Source: Friedmanniella sp. (lineage in GTDB: Bacteria; Actinomycetota; Actinomycetes; Propionibacteriales; Propionibacteriaceae). Taken from it: a stretch of 13,731 nucleotides of DNA. The translations under genes were made by a program, and so were the position numbers. The notes beneath the pieces were generated by a model, which saw nothing but the letters and a program-made list of their open reading frames with translations, made no database searches and was not told the DNA's origin. The first letter of the stretch is position 1. Each line of letters begins with the position of its first letter. Below are positions 7,179 to 13,147 of this stretch, in pieces. The DNA lies in assembly GCA_025964935.1 (NCBI GenBank), contig JAOPXW010000045.1, positions 1 to 13,731 on the forward strand. Direction: 5' to 3'.

Positions 7179-8333
7179 ATGCCCCAGACCGTCCCTTCGC
7201 CCGGCCAGGCCCGATCCGCGTTCGGCGCGTTGACCGGCCCCAGCTCGCGCCGCACCTTCCTGGCGTCCGGCGGGCTGGGTGCGCTCAGCCTCGCGGCTCT
7301 CGCCGCCTGCGGCTCCGGCGGGGCCACCAGCGGGTCTGCCTCCTCGGCTCCCGCCGCATCGGCGTCGGCCTCGGCGTCGGCGGTGGCCCCCGGAACCTAC
7401 GGGAAGCTGTCGCTGCAGCTGTCCTGGATCAAGAACATCGAGTTCGCCGGTGAGTTCTTCGCCGACTCGAAGGGCTACTACAAGGACGCGGGCTTCGAGA
7501 GCGTGGACCTGGTCACCGGCCCGGTGGACAGCGCCGACGCCCTGGTCGTGGCCGGCACCGTCGACGTCGGCCTGTCGGCCCCCGACGCCACCGCCCGCCT
7601 GATCACCGAGCAGGGCGCCCCGCTCAAGATCATCGGCTCGACCTTCCAGAAGAACCCCTTCTGCATCCTGTCGCTGGAGGAGGGCAGGCCGATCCGGGCC
7701 GTCGCCGACCTCGCGGGCAAGACCATCGGCATCCAGGCCGGCACCAACCAGTCGATCTTCGACGGGTTCTGCAAGGCCAACAACGTCGACACCTCGACCT
7801 TCAAGACCACCGTGGTGCAGTACGAGCCGACCCCGCTGACCGAGAAGAAGGTCGACGGCTTCATGGCCTACCTGACCAACGAGCCGTTCCTGGTCAAGGC
7901 CGAGGGCTTCACCCCGGTCACCCTGTCGTTCGCCGACAACGGCCTGCCGCTCAGCTCGGAGACCTTCTGCGTCCTGCAGGACACCCTGGACAAGGACCGG
8001 GCCAAGCTCAAGGCCTTCCTGACCGCCGAGATCAAGGGCTGGTACGACGCCCTGTCCGACCCCGAAGGCGGCGCCAAGCTCGCGGTGGAGACGTACGGCA
8101 AGGACCTGAAGCTCAAGTACGCCGGGCAGCTCGAGCAGCTCAAGGCCCAGAACGAGCTGGTCGCGACGGCCGACACCAAGACCAACGGTATCTTCACCCT
8201 GTCCGACGACTTCGTGACCAAGATCATCGCCTCGCTCGGCTCGCTGGGCATCACCATCGCCGCCGAGGAGCTCTTCGACCTCAGCCTGGTCAAGGAGATC
8301 TACGCCGAGAACCCGTCGCTGATCAAGGGCTGA
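7179..8333 (+). CDS. ABC transporter substrate-binding lipoprotein, NitT/TauT/THI5-like
   Basis: This is the extracytoplasmic binding protein of the importer encoded by this operon. It is 384 residues long. The N-terminus carries a twin-arginine motif S23-R-R-T-F-L, a hydrophobic stretch (about 28-43) and a lipobox LAAC with Cys44 as the lipidation site. It is therefore a Tat-exported lipoprotein. A Ser/Ala-rich tether (about 46-70) leads to the mature fold. The motif [21 protein letters not shown] (81-101) matches the start of the NMT1/THI5-like domain, seen in binders of sulfonates, nitrate, thiamine precursors and riboflavin. The AGTVDVGLS and GKTIGIQAG segments are also typical. The start is supported by GGAGA (7168-7172), seven bases before ATG. 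The ligand is not identifiable: sulfonate, pyrimidine or hydroxymethylpyrimidine-like molecules are all possible. Use of Tat suggests that the protein folds before export. Confidence 0.9.
   Translation: MPQTVPSPGQARSAFGALTGPSSRRTFLASGGLGALSLAALAACGSGGATSGSASSAPAASASASASAVAPGTYGKLSLQLSWIKNIEFAGEFFADSKGYYKDAGFESVDLVTGPVDSADALVVAGTVDVGLSAPDATARLITEQGAPLKIIGSTFQKNPFCILSLEEGRPIRAVADLAGKTIGIQAGTNQSIFDGFCKANNVDTSTFKTTVVQYEPTPLTEKKVDGFMAYLTNEPFLVKAEGFTPVTLSFADNGLPLSSETFCVLQDTLDKDRAKLKAFLTAEIKGWYDALSDPEGGAKLAVETYGKDLKLKYAGQLEQLKAQNELVATADTKTNGIFTLSDDFVTKIIASLGSLGITIAAEELFDLSLVKEIYAENPSLIKG
7359..7382 (+). repeat. Hexanucleotide tandem repeat coding a Ser-Ala linker
   Basis: Four copies of TCGGCG/C lie in the coding frame of the binding protein and encode alternating Ser-Ala within the flexible tether after the lipidated cysteine. 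Tandem hexamers can change copy number without shifting the frame, so tether length may vary among relatives. Confidence 0.6.
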
Positions 8334-8373
8334 GGGCCCGGGCCGCTCGTACCCCAGGGGAAGGCACCACCGC

Positions 8374-9243
8374 ATGACCACGAACACCGAGGCCACGTCG
8401 ACGGTTCCCCCCGCCGTGACCGGGCCCGCCTCGCCGATCGCGACGCGGGACCCGGTCGCCGAGCCCGGAGCCGCCTCCGGGCTCAACATCCAGGGGCTCA
8501 GCAAGACCTTCACCCTGGGGCGGAAGTCGGTGCACGCCCTGCAGGCCACCGACCTCGGCACCGCCCGCGGGTCGTTCCTGTCGCTGCTGGGTCCCTCCGG
8601 CTGCGGCAAGTCCACCATCCTGCGCATCCTCGCCGGTCTGGAGACCCCGACGGGCGGGACGGCGCTGGTCAACGGGCTGTCCACCCTGGAGCTGCAACGC
8701 CAGCACGGGCTGGGGATCGCCTTCCAGGACGCGGCCCTGCTGCCCTGGCGGACGGTGACGGCCAACATCAGGGTGCCGCTCGAGGTGGCCGGGATCCGGC
8801 CCGAGCCCGGTCTGATCGAGGACCTGATCTCGCTGGTGGGGCTGCAGGGGTTCGAGAAGGCCAAGCCCGCGCAGCTGTCCGGCGGGATGCGGCAGCGGGT
8901 GGCCATCGCCCGGTGCCTGGTGGTGAAGCCGACGGTGATGCTGCTGGACGAGCCGTTCGGCGCGCTGGACGACATGACCCGGCAGCGGCTGAACGTCGAG
9001 CTGCTGCGGATCTGGACCGAGAAGCCCGCCACGACCCTGATGGTCACCCACGGCATCGCCGAGGCGGTCTTCCTGTCCGACGTCGTCGCGGTGATGAGCC
9101 CCCGCCCGGGCCGGGTGGTCGAGGTCGTGACCATCGACCTGCCGCGCCCGCGCACCCCCGACATGATGCGGACCCCCGAGTTCCACGCGTACGCCGACCA
9201 GCTCTCGGAGATCCTCTTCGGCCGAGGCGGCGAGGAGTCGTGA
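8374..9243 (+). CDS. ABC transporter ATP-binding protein, NitT/TauT/SsuB-like
   Basis: This is the cytoplasmic ATPase that drives the importer. The 289-residue product has every nucleotide-binding motif: Walker [10 protein letters not shown] (73-81), Q-loop Gln118 in [13 protein letters not shown], signature LSGGM (168-172), Walker B VMLLDEPF (188-195), D-loop GALDD (196-200) and the switch His226 in [22 protein letters not shown] and LDEPFGALD are typical of the nitrate/sulfonate/taurine subfamily. The first 36 residues are a Pro/Ala/Thr-rich extension of no known role. GTG at residue 15 could be an alternative start but has no ribosome site, whereas AGGGGAAGG (8356-8364) stands nine bases before the chosen ATG. 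The gene lies 40 bases after the binding protein, and its TGA overlaps the next start (GTGA). Confidence 0.95.
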   Translation: MTTNTEATSTVPPAVTGPASPIATRDPVAEPGAASGLNIQGLSKTFTLGRKSVHALQATDLGTARGSFLSLLGPSGCGKSTILRILAGLETPTGGTALVNGLSTLELQRQHGLGIAFQDAALLPWRTVTANIRVPLEVAGIRPEPGLIEDLISLVGLQGFEKAKPAQLSGGMRQRVAIARCLVVKPTVMLLDEPFGALDDMTRQRLNVELLRIWTEKPATTLMVTHGIAEAVFLSDVVAVMSPRPGRVVEVVTIDLPRPRTPDMMRTPEFHAYADQLSEILFGRGGEES

Positions 9244-10082
9244 GCGCGGCCCCGGCGGTCGTGGCCGCCGCGCCGCGGCCGTCCCGGCGCCAGCGGCTGG
9301 ACGCCATGCCCACCTGGCTGGGGGCCTCCATCGGGGTCCTGGTCATCGGGGCGCTGTGGTGGGTGGCCTCCGCCGTGCTGTTCCAGGCCAGCGGCTCCAT
9401 CCCGAGCCCGCCCGAGGTCATCACCCACTTCTTCTCCGCCTCGGAGTGGGCCAGCACCCTGTCCAACCTGCAGGGCACCCTCGGGGCCGCCGCGCGCGGC
9501 TACCTGTGGGGCAACCTGTTCGCCATCGTCTCGGCGATGCTCGTCCTGCTGATCCCGGCCCTGGAGCAGGTGGTGACGCAGATGGCGATCGTCACCTACT
9601 GCCTGCCCCTGGTGGCCATCGGCCCGATCCTGGTCATCGTGGCCGGTCGGGACTACCCCCAAGGTGCCTCGGTGGTCCTGGCGGCCCTGAGCGTCTTCTT
9701 CACCAGCGTGGTCGGGGCCCTGCTCGGCCTCCGCGCCGCCCCCCGGACCGCGCTCGACGTGATCCGGGCGTACGGCGGGACGCGGCTCACCGAGCTGCGC
9801 AAGGTCCAGCTGATCGCCGCCCTGCCGCACCTGTTCGCCGCCCTCAAGATCGCCGCCCCGGCCGCCTTCCTCGGTGCCGTGCTCGCCGAGTACCTGGGCA
9901 GCGGCGGTGACCAGAGCCTGGGTCGGGCGCTGATCGCGGCCCAGAGCAACTCCGACGCCCCGCGGCTGTGGTACCTCGCCCTGGTCTCGGGCGGGGTGGC
10001 CGGCCTGGCGTACGCGGTCATCGGCCTGGTCGCCCGGGCGCTCACCCCCTGGTCGTCGGGAACCCCGGGAGGGTCACGATGA
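9240..10082 (+). CDS. ABC transporter permease 1, NitT/TauT (BPD_transp_1) type
   Basis: This is the first of two membrane subunits of the importer. The GTG start overlaps the ATPase stop by four bases (GTGA) and gives 280 residues with about six helices. GAGG (9232-9235) is a weak ribosome site, so translation is probably coupled. The cytoplasmic loop that docks on the ATPase is at about 171-200, with the pattern [15 protein letters not shown], then [14 protein letters not shown], corresponding to the EAA motif. The region [13 protein letters not shown] (53-65) is the usual periplasmic entry segment of SsuC/TauC-like permeases. The segment [17 protein letters not shown] (130-146) departs from the usual LWFGIG-like sequence of single-permease systems. 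The second permease gene overlaps its end (ATGA). Confidence 0.9.
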   Translation: MSAAPAVVAAAPRPSRRQRLDAMPTWLGASIGVLVIGALWWVASAVLFQASGSIPSPPEVITHFFSASEWASTLSNLQGTLGAAARGYLWGNLFAIVSAMLVLLIPALEQVVTQMAIVTYCLPLVAIGPILVIVAGRDYPQGASVVLAALSVFFTSVVGALLGLRAAPRTALDVIRAYGGTRLTELRKVQLIAALPHLFAALKIAAPAAFLGAVLAEYLGSGGDQSLGRALIAAQSNSDAPRLWYLALVSGGVAGLAYAVIGLVARALTPWSSGTPGGSR

Positions 10083-10957
10083 GCGTCGCCGCCGCCCCGC
10101 TGGCCCAGACCGTCTCCAACCGGGCCGTCGCCGCCGCGGTCGCCCGCCGGGTCGGCCTGTCCCTGGTCGTCGTCGTGACCGCGCTGGCGGTGCTGGCCGT
10201 GCTGTGGGTCGTGCTGCTCAAGGCGTTCGACGTGTCCTCCTTCGTCGGCAAGACCCCGGCCGACGTCTTCCACTACCTCTTCACGGCCAAGCCGCCGCGG
10301 GGGGTCCGGCCCGCCTCGGTCACCGACGCGGCGGCCCGGTCCCAGCTGCTCGCCGCCTGGCTGGTCACCCTGGTCGACGCCGGCATCGGCTTCGTCACCG
10401 GGCTCGTCGTGGCCATGGTCATCGCCGCCTCGTTCATCCTGGTCAAGCCGTTCGAGTTCGCCTTCATGCCGATCGCCATGCTGCTGCGCTCGGTCCCCCT
10501 GGTGGCGATGGCTCCCGTGCTGCTGCTGATCTTCGGTCAGGGCAAGCTCGGGGTGGCCACGATCGGCGCCATCGTGGTGCTCTTCCCGGCCCTGGTCAAC
10601 ATCGTGCTCGGGCTGCGGTCGGCCTCCCCCCTGGCCCTGGACCTGATCCGGGTCAACGGGGGCACGACCTGGACCGAGCTGGTGATGGTCCGGCTGCCCG
10701 CCGCCCTGCCCAGCGTCTTCGCCTCCATCCGCATCTCGGTCCCCGGGGCGATCGTCGGGGCCATGCTGGCGGAGTGGCTGGCCGGGTTCACCGGTCTCGG
10801 CGGGATCCTCAGCATGTACAAGGGTCGCGGCAACTTCGGCGGGGTGTGGGCCATCGTGGTCGTCTCCGTGGTGACCTCGATCGTGGGCTACGCGGTGGCC
10901 GCCATCGCCGAGTCGGCCGCGCTGGCCGCCTGGGGTCCCAACGCCGGCAAGCGCTGA
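10079..10957 (+). CDS. ABC transporter permease 2, NitT/TauT (BPD_transp_1) type
   Basis: This is the second membrane subunit, 292 residues with about six helices. It is a diverged paralogue of the first rather than a copy. The ATPase-docking loop is at about 185-215 (LDLIRVNGGTTWTELVMVRLP, then ALPSVFASIRISVPGA). LLLIFGQGKLGVATIGAIV (148-166) resembles canonical SsuC-like permeases more closely than permease 1 does. A polar stretch at about 70-90 between the first helix and the core is longer than usual. GGGAGGG (10067-10073) lies five bases before the ATG, which overlaps the preceding stop by four bases. Having two different permeases suggests a heterodimeric pore; SsuC and TauC systems usually use one permease twice. 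It is the last gene of the operon, followed by a strong hairpin. Confidence 0.9.
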   Translation: MSVAAAPLAQTVSNRAVAAAVARRVGLSLVVVVTALAVLAVLWVVLLKAFDVSSFVGKTPADVFHYLFTAKPPRGVRPASVTDAAARSQLLAAWLVTLVDAGIGFVTGLVVAMVIAASFILVKPFEFAFMPIAMLLRSVPLVAMAPVLLLIFGQGKLGVATIGAIVVLFPALVNIVLGLRSASPLALDLIRVNGGTTWTELVMVRLPAALPSVFASIRISVPGAIVGAMLAEWLAGFTGLGGILSMYKGRGNFGGVWAIVVVSVVTSIVGYAVAAIAESAALAAWGPNAGKR

Positions 10958-10994
10958 CGGGTCCCGAGCGCTGGGCTCACTGACCACACGCAGA

Positions 10995-11024
10995 CGGTCC
11001 CGCCGCGGTGACGCGACGGGACCG
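10995..11024 (+). terminator. Strong hairpin ending the ABC operon
   Basis: The arms 10995-11007 and 11012-11024 pair over 13 positions with a single C-A mismatch (11003/11016). The core is GGTCCCG with CGGGACC, closed by a GTGA loop, a stable GNRA tetraloop. It begins 37 bases after the permease 2 stop. There is no T tract, as usual in this G+C range. The geometry and position make it a good intrinsic terminator, probably working from both sides. Confidence 0.7.
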
Positions 11025-11043
11025 GCTGGACGAACGGGGAGGA

Positions 11044-11071
11044 CGGGTCCGGACCGGTGCGGTCGGACCCG
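11044..11071 (-). terminator. Hairpin ending the aldo/keto reductase gene
   Basis: The arms CGGGTCCGGACC (11044-11055) and GGTCGGACCCG (11061-11071) form 11 pairs with one bulged G, around a five-base loop. On the minus strand the hairpin begins five bases after the reductase stop at 11077, where a terminator is expected. With the neighbouring hairpin at 10995-11024 it forms a back-to-back pair isolating the two convergent units. Confidence 0.7.
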
Positions 11072-11076
11072 GCGGC

Positions 11077-12087
11077 TCAGGTCTCCCGGGTCTTGGGGGA
11101 GCTCTCCTCGGTCCGGGCGGGGTTCTTCTCGGACAGGTCGCCGAGCAGCTCCTCGATCGTGCTCATCGCCTCAGCCGACAGGGTGACCCCGCTGGCCTTG
11201 ACGTTCTCGTGCACCTGCTCGGGCCGGGAGGCGCCGATGATCGCGGTGGCCACGTTCTTGTTCTGCAGCACCCAGGCGACGGCCAGCTGGGCCAGCGACA
11301 GGTCGACCTCCTCGGCGATCGGCTTCAGCTTCTGCACCCGCTCGAGCACGTCGTCGCGCATCCAACGGGCGATCATGTTGGCGCCGCCCTTGTCGTCGGT
11401 GGCGCGCGAGCCCTCGGGCAGCGGCTGGCCGGGGACGTACTTGCCGGTCAGGACGCCCTGGGCGATGGGCGACCAGACGACCTGGGAGATGCCCAGCTCC
11501 TCGGAGGTCGGGACCACCTCGGCCTCGATGACCCGCCACAGCATGGAGTACTGCGGCTGGTTGGAGATCAGCTGGAACCCCAGCTCGGTGGCGAGCTTGT
11601 GGCCGGCCCGGAGCTGCTCGGCGGTCCACTCGCTGACGCCGACGTAGAGCACCTTGCCCGCTCGGACGACGTCGGCGAACGCCTGCATCGTCTCCTCGAG
11701 CGGGGTCTCGTAGTCGTAGCGGTGCGCCTGGTAGAGGTCGACATAGTCGGTCTGCAGCCGGGTCAGAGAGCCGTTGATCGACTCCATGATGTGCTTCCGC
11801 GACAGGCCGGAGTCGTTCGGGCCCTTGGGGCCGGTGGGGCCGAAGACCTTGGTGAGGATCTCCACCGACTCGCGCCGGTGACCCTTCAGGGCCTCGCCGA
11901 GCACGGTCTCGGCCTTGGTGTTGGCGTAGACGTCGGCCGTGTCGAAGGTGGTGATGCCCGCCTCGAGGGAGGCCTGGACACACGCCTTCGCGGTGTCGTT
12001 CTCGAGCTGGCTGCCGTGGGTGAGCCAGTTGCCGTACGTGATCTCGGAGATCTTGAGTCCGGAGTTGCCTAGGTAACGAAAGTGCAT
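11077..12087 (-). CDS. Aldo/keto reductase, potassium-channel beta-subunit-like family
   Basis: This is a cytoplasmic NADPH-dependent oxidoreductase with a TIM-barrel fold, 336 residues. The catalytic tetrad is complete: Asp49, Tyr54, Lys80 and His122. Segments SNQPQYSML (175-183) and WSPIAQGVLTGKY (205-217) belong to the subgroup containing Kv beta subunits and bacterial YghZ-like reductases. IGASRPEQVHENV (284-296) binds the 2'-phosphate end of NADPH. The C-terminal 20 residues are polar and probably disordered. The start at MHFRYLGNSGLK matches the family. A longer reading to a TTG at 12138 is rejected because it crosses the promoter and has no ribosome site. No Shine-Dalgarno precedes the ATG, but TATAAC lies six bases upstream, so a leaderless mRNA is likely. 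Members usually reduce small aldehydes such as methylglyoxal; the physiological substrate here cannot be told. Confidence 0.93.
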   Translation of the reverse strand: MHFRYLGNSGLKISEITYGNWLTHGSQLENDTAKACVQASLEAGITTFDTADVYANTKAETVLGEALKGHRRESVEILTKVFGPTGPKGPNDSGLSRKHIMESINGSLTRLQTDYVDLYQAHRYDYETPLEETMQAFADVVRAGKVLYVGVSEWTAEQLRAGHKLATELGFQLISNQPQYSMLWRVIEAEVVPTSEELGISQVVWSPIAQGVLTGKYVPGQPLPEGSRATDDKGGANMIARWMRDDVLERVQKLKPIAEEVDLSLAQLAVAWVLQNKNVATAIIGASRPEQVHENVKASGVTLSAEAMSTIEELLGDLSEKNPARTEESSPKTRET

Positions 12088-12091
12088 ACAT

Positions 12092-12115
12092 CCGTTATAC
12101 AACCTTGTAAACCGG
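12092..12115. promoter_or_regulatory. Operator-like dyad over the reductase promoter
   Basis: The arms CCGTTATACAA (12092-12102) and TTGTAAACCGG (12105-12115) flank a two-base centre and are complementary at 9 of 11 positions. The inner five pairs (TACAA/TTGTA) and outer three (CCG/CGG) are perfect. The site is AT-rich in very GC-rich surroundings and covers the -10 element, so a dimeric regulator bound here would block transcription. The cognate regulator is not in the window. Confidence 0.55.
12094..12099 (-). promoter_or_regulatory. -10 element of a leaderless promoter for the aldo/keto reductase
   Basis: On the minus strand TATAAC (12099 to 12094) matches TATAAT at five of six positions. 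It is followed by GGATGT and the ATG at 12087, the six-base spacing of leaderless starts. A TTTACA at 12111-12106 resembles a -35 box but is far too close to this -10. Paired with TATGCA at 12088-12083 it would put the transcription start inside the gene, so I prefer the leaderless reading. Confidence 0.55.
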
Positions 12116-12136
12116 GACGGAACAGCACCCGCCCCC

Positions 12137-12159
12137 AAAGGGCAGAATCCGGACCCTTT
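12137..12159 (-). terminator. Weak hairpin after the RarD-type gene
   Basis: On the minus strand AAAGGG (12159 to 12154) pairs with CCCTTT (12142 to 12137) around an 11-base loop that itself contains the palindrome TCCGGA. The 5' arm overlaps the TAA stop of the transporter gene. There is no T tract after the stem, and six pairs is modest, so read-through into the reductase gene, 70 bases on, is possible. Confidence 0.35.
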
Positions 12160-13081
12160 AGGCCTCGGTGGGGACCAGGGCCGCGAGTCGCCGGGTCCGG
12201 CTGCGGTGGGCCCGGGCCAACCCGTCCGCGGTCATCAGCAGCAGCGCCAGCCAGACCAGGGAGAAGCCGACCCAGCGACCGGTGGACATGCTCTCGTGGA
12301 AGTAGAGGACCCCGAGCAGGAACTGCAGGGTCGGCGCGAGGTACTGCAGCAGTCCCAGGGTGCTGAGCGGCAGCCGGGTCGCGGAGGAGGCGAAGAACAG
12401 CAGCGGGACGACGGTGACCAGACCGGTCGCGACCAGCAGCAGGCTGTGGGCCCAGCCCAGAGCGAGGAAGGTGTTGCCGCCGGTGGCGTGCAGGTAGACC
12501 AGGTAGCCCAGCGCGACCGGACTCAGCAGCGCCGACTCCACGGTGAGGGTCTCCACGGCCCCGCCGTTGACCTGCTTCTTCATCACCCCGTACGTGGCGA
12601 AGCTGGCCGCCAGCACCAGCGAGATCCAGGGCAGGTGGCCGTAGTCCACGGTCAGCACGACCACGGCGAGGGCGGCGAGGCCGACGCTGACCCACTGCAG
12701 CCGCGCCATCCGCTCGTGCAGCACGATCACGCCGACCAGGATGGAGAGGATGGGGTTGATGTAGTAGCCGAGCGAGGTCTCCACCACGTGCCCGTGGTTG
12801 ACCGCCCAGATGTAGACGCCCCAGTTGACCGAGACCACCGCCGCGGCCAGGCCGAGCATCAGCAGGGTCCGGCGGGTGGCCATCCGGGCGAACCAGCCGC
12901 GGGGGAGCACCACGAGGGCCAGGGCCACCGAGATGACCAGCGACCAGACCACCCGGTGGGCCAGCAGCTCCAGCGAGCCCGCCCGCGCCACCAGGGGCCA
13001 GAACAGCGGCACCGCACCCCACAGCCCGTACGCCGCCAGCCCGTAGCCGATGCCCCTGCGCTCGGTATCCCGCTCGGTCAC
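12158..13081 (-). CDS. rarD: EamA/DMT-superfamily transporter, RarD type
   Basis: This is a ten-helix inner-membrane transporter of the drug/metabolite superfamily, RarD subgroup, 307 residues (E. coli RarD is 296). Diagnostic segments are GLAAYGLWGAVPLFWPL (14-30), HRVVWSLVIS (42-51), SVNWGVYIWAVNHGHVVETSLGYYINPILSILVG, and LPLSTLGLLQYLAPTLQFLLG in the second EamA repeat. The fold is two inverted five-helix repeats with an arginine-rich cytoplasmic tail (RAHRSRTRRLAAL). The start is GTG, five bases after a consensus AGGAGG site. The RarD subgroup is named for a chloramphenicol-sensitivity phenotype, but no transported substrate is established, so the substrate is unknown. It is divergent from the NCS1 permease and upstream of, but probably transcribed separately from, the reductase gene. 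Confidence 0.92.
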   Translation of the reverse strand: MTERDTERRGIGYGLAAYGLWGAVPLFWPLVARAGSLELLAHRVVWSLVISVALALVVLPRGWFARMATRRTLLMLGLAAAVVSVNWGVYIWAVNHGHVVETSLGYYINPILSILVGVIVLHERMARLQWVSVGLAALAVVVLTVDYGHLPWISLVLAASFATYGVMKKQVNGGAVETLTVESALLSPVALGYLVYLHATGGNTFLALGWAHSLLLVATGLVTVVPLLFFASSATRLPLSTLGLLQYLAPTLQFLLGVLYFHESMSTGRWVGFSLVWLALLLMTADGLARAHRSRTRRLAALVPTEA

Positions 13082-13086
13082 CGTGT

Positions 13087-13092
13087 CCTCCT
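13087..13092 (-). promoter_or_regulatory. Consensus ribosome binding site fixing the RarD GTG start
   Basis: AGGAGG on the minus strand (13092 to 13087) lies five bases before the GTG at 13081-13079. This full consensus site contrasts with the site-less neighbours and settles the start codon. Confidence 0.8.
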
Positions 13093-13104
13093 GTCGCCGG
13101 GAAG

Positions 13105-13110
13105 AGGTTA
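13105..13110 (-). promoter_or_regulatory. Candidate -10 element for the RarD-type gene
   Basis: TAACCT on the minus strand (13110 to 13105) fits TANNNT and would place a transcription start near 13098, just ahead of the AGGAGG site. No -35 box is evident. It lies about 30 bases from the divergent -10-like hexamer of the NCS1 gene, so the two polymerases would compete for the same 66-base gap. Confidence 0.35.
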
Positions 13111-13135
13111 GCCGAACTCAGCAACGACGGGTCCC

Positions 13136-13141
13136 TAGGAT
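13136..13141 (+). promoter_or_regulatory. Candidate -10 element of a leaderless promoter for the NCS1 permease
   Basis: TAGGAT fits TANNNT and is followed by CGAGGC and then ATG 13148, again a six-base gap. The AGGA inside the hexamer could instead be a short Shine-Dalgarno seven bases before the ATG, so the reading is ambiguous here, unlike for the peptidase and reductase genes. Confidence 0.4.
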
Positions 13142-13147
13142 CGAGGC

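Noticed and set aside
8334..8344. Perfect 10-base palindrome GGCCCGGGCC just after the binding-protein stop.
   Set aside because: It has no loop for a useful hairpin, and such palindromes are expected by chance at about 70% G+C.
6969..9830. A 953-codon minus-strand frame opposite the binding-protein and ATPase genes.
   Set aside because: It is a by-product of high G+C third positions in the sense genes. The composition is low-complexity Gly/Arg/Gln/Ala and no family motif is present.
9653..10987. A 444-codon minus-strand frame opposite the two permeases.
   Set aside because: Its Gly/Asp/His/Arg-rich repetitive translation mirrors hydrophobic permease codons. Both permeases are well supported by coupling and docking-loop motifs.
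12085..12138. A 17-residue N-terminal extension of the aldo/keto reductase starting at TTG 12138.
   Set aside because: It would translate through the -10 box and the dyad, has no ribosome site, and family members begin at the MHFRYLG-like sequence.
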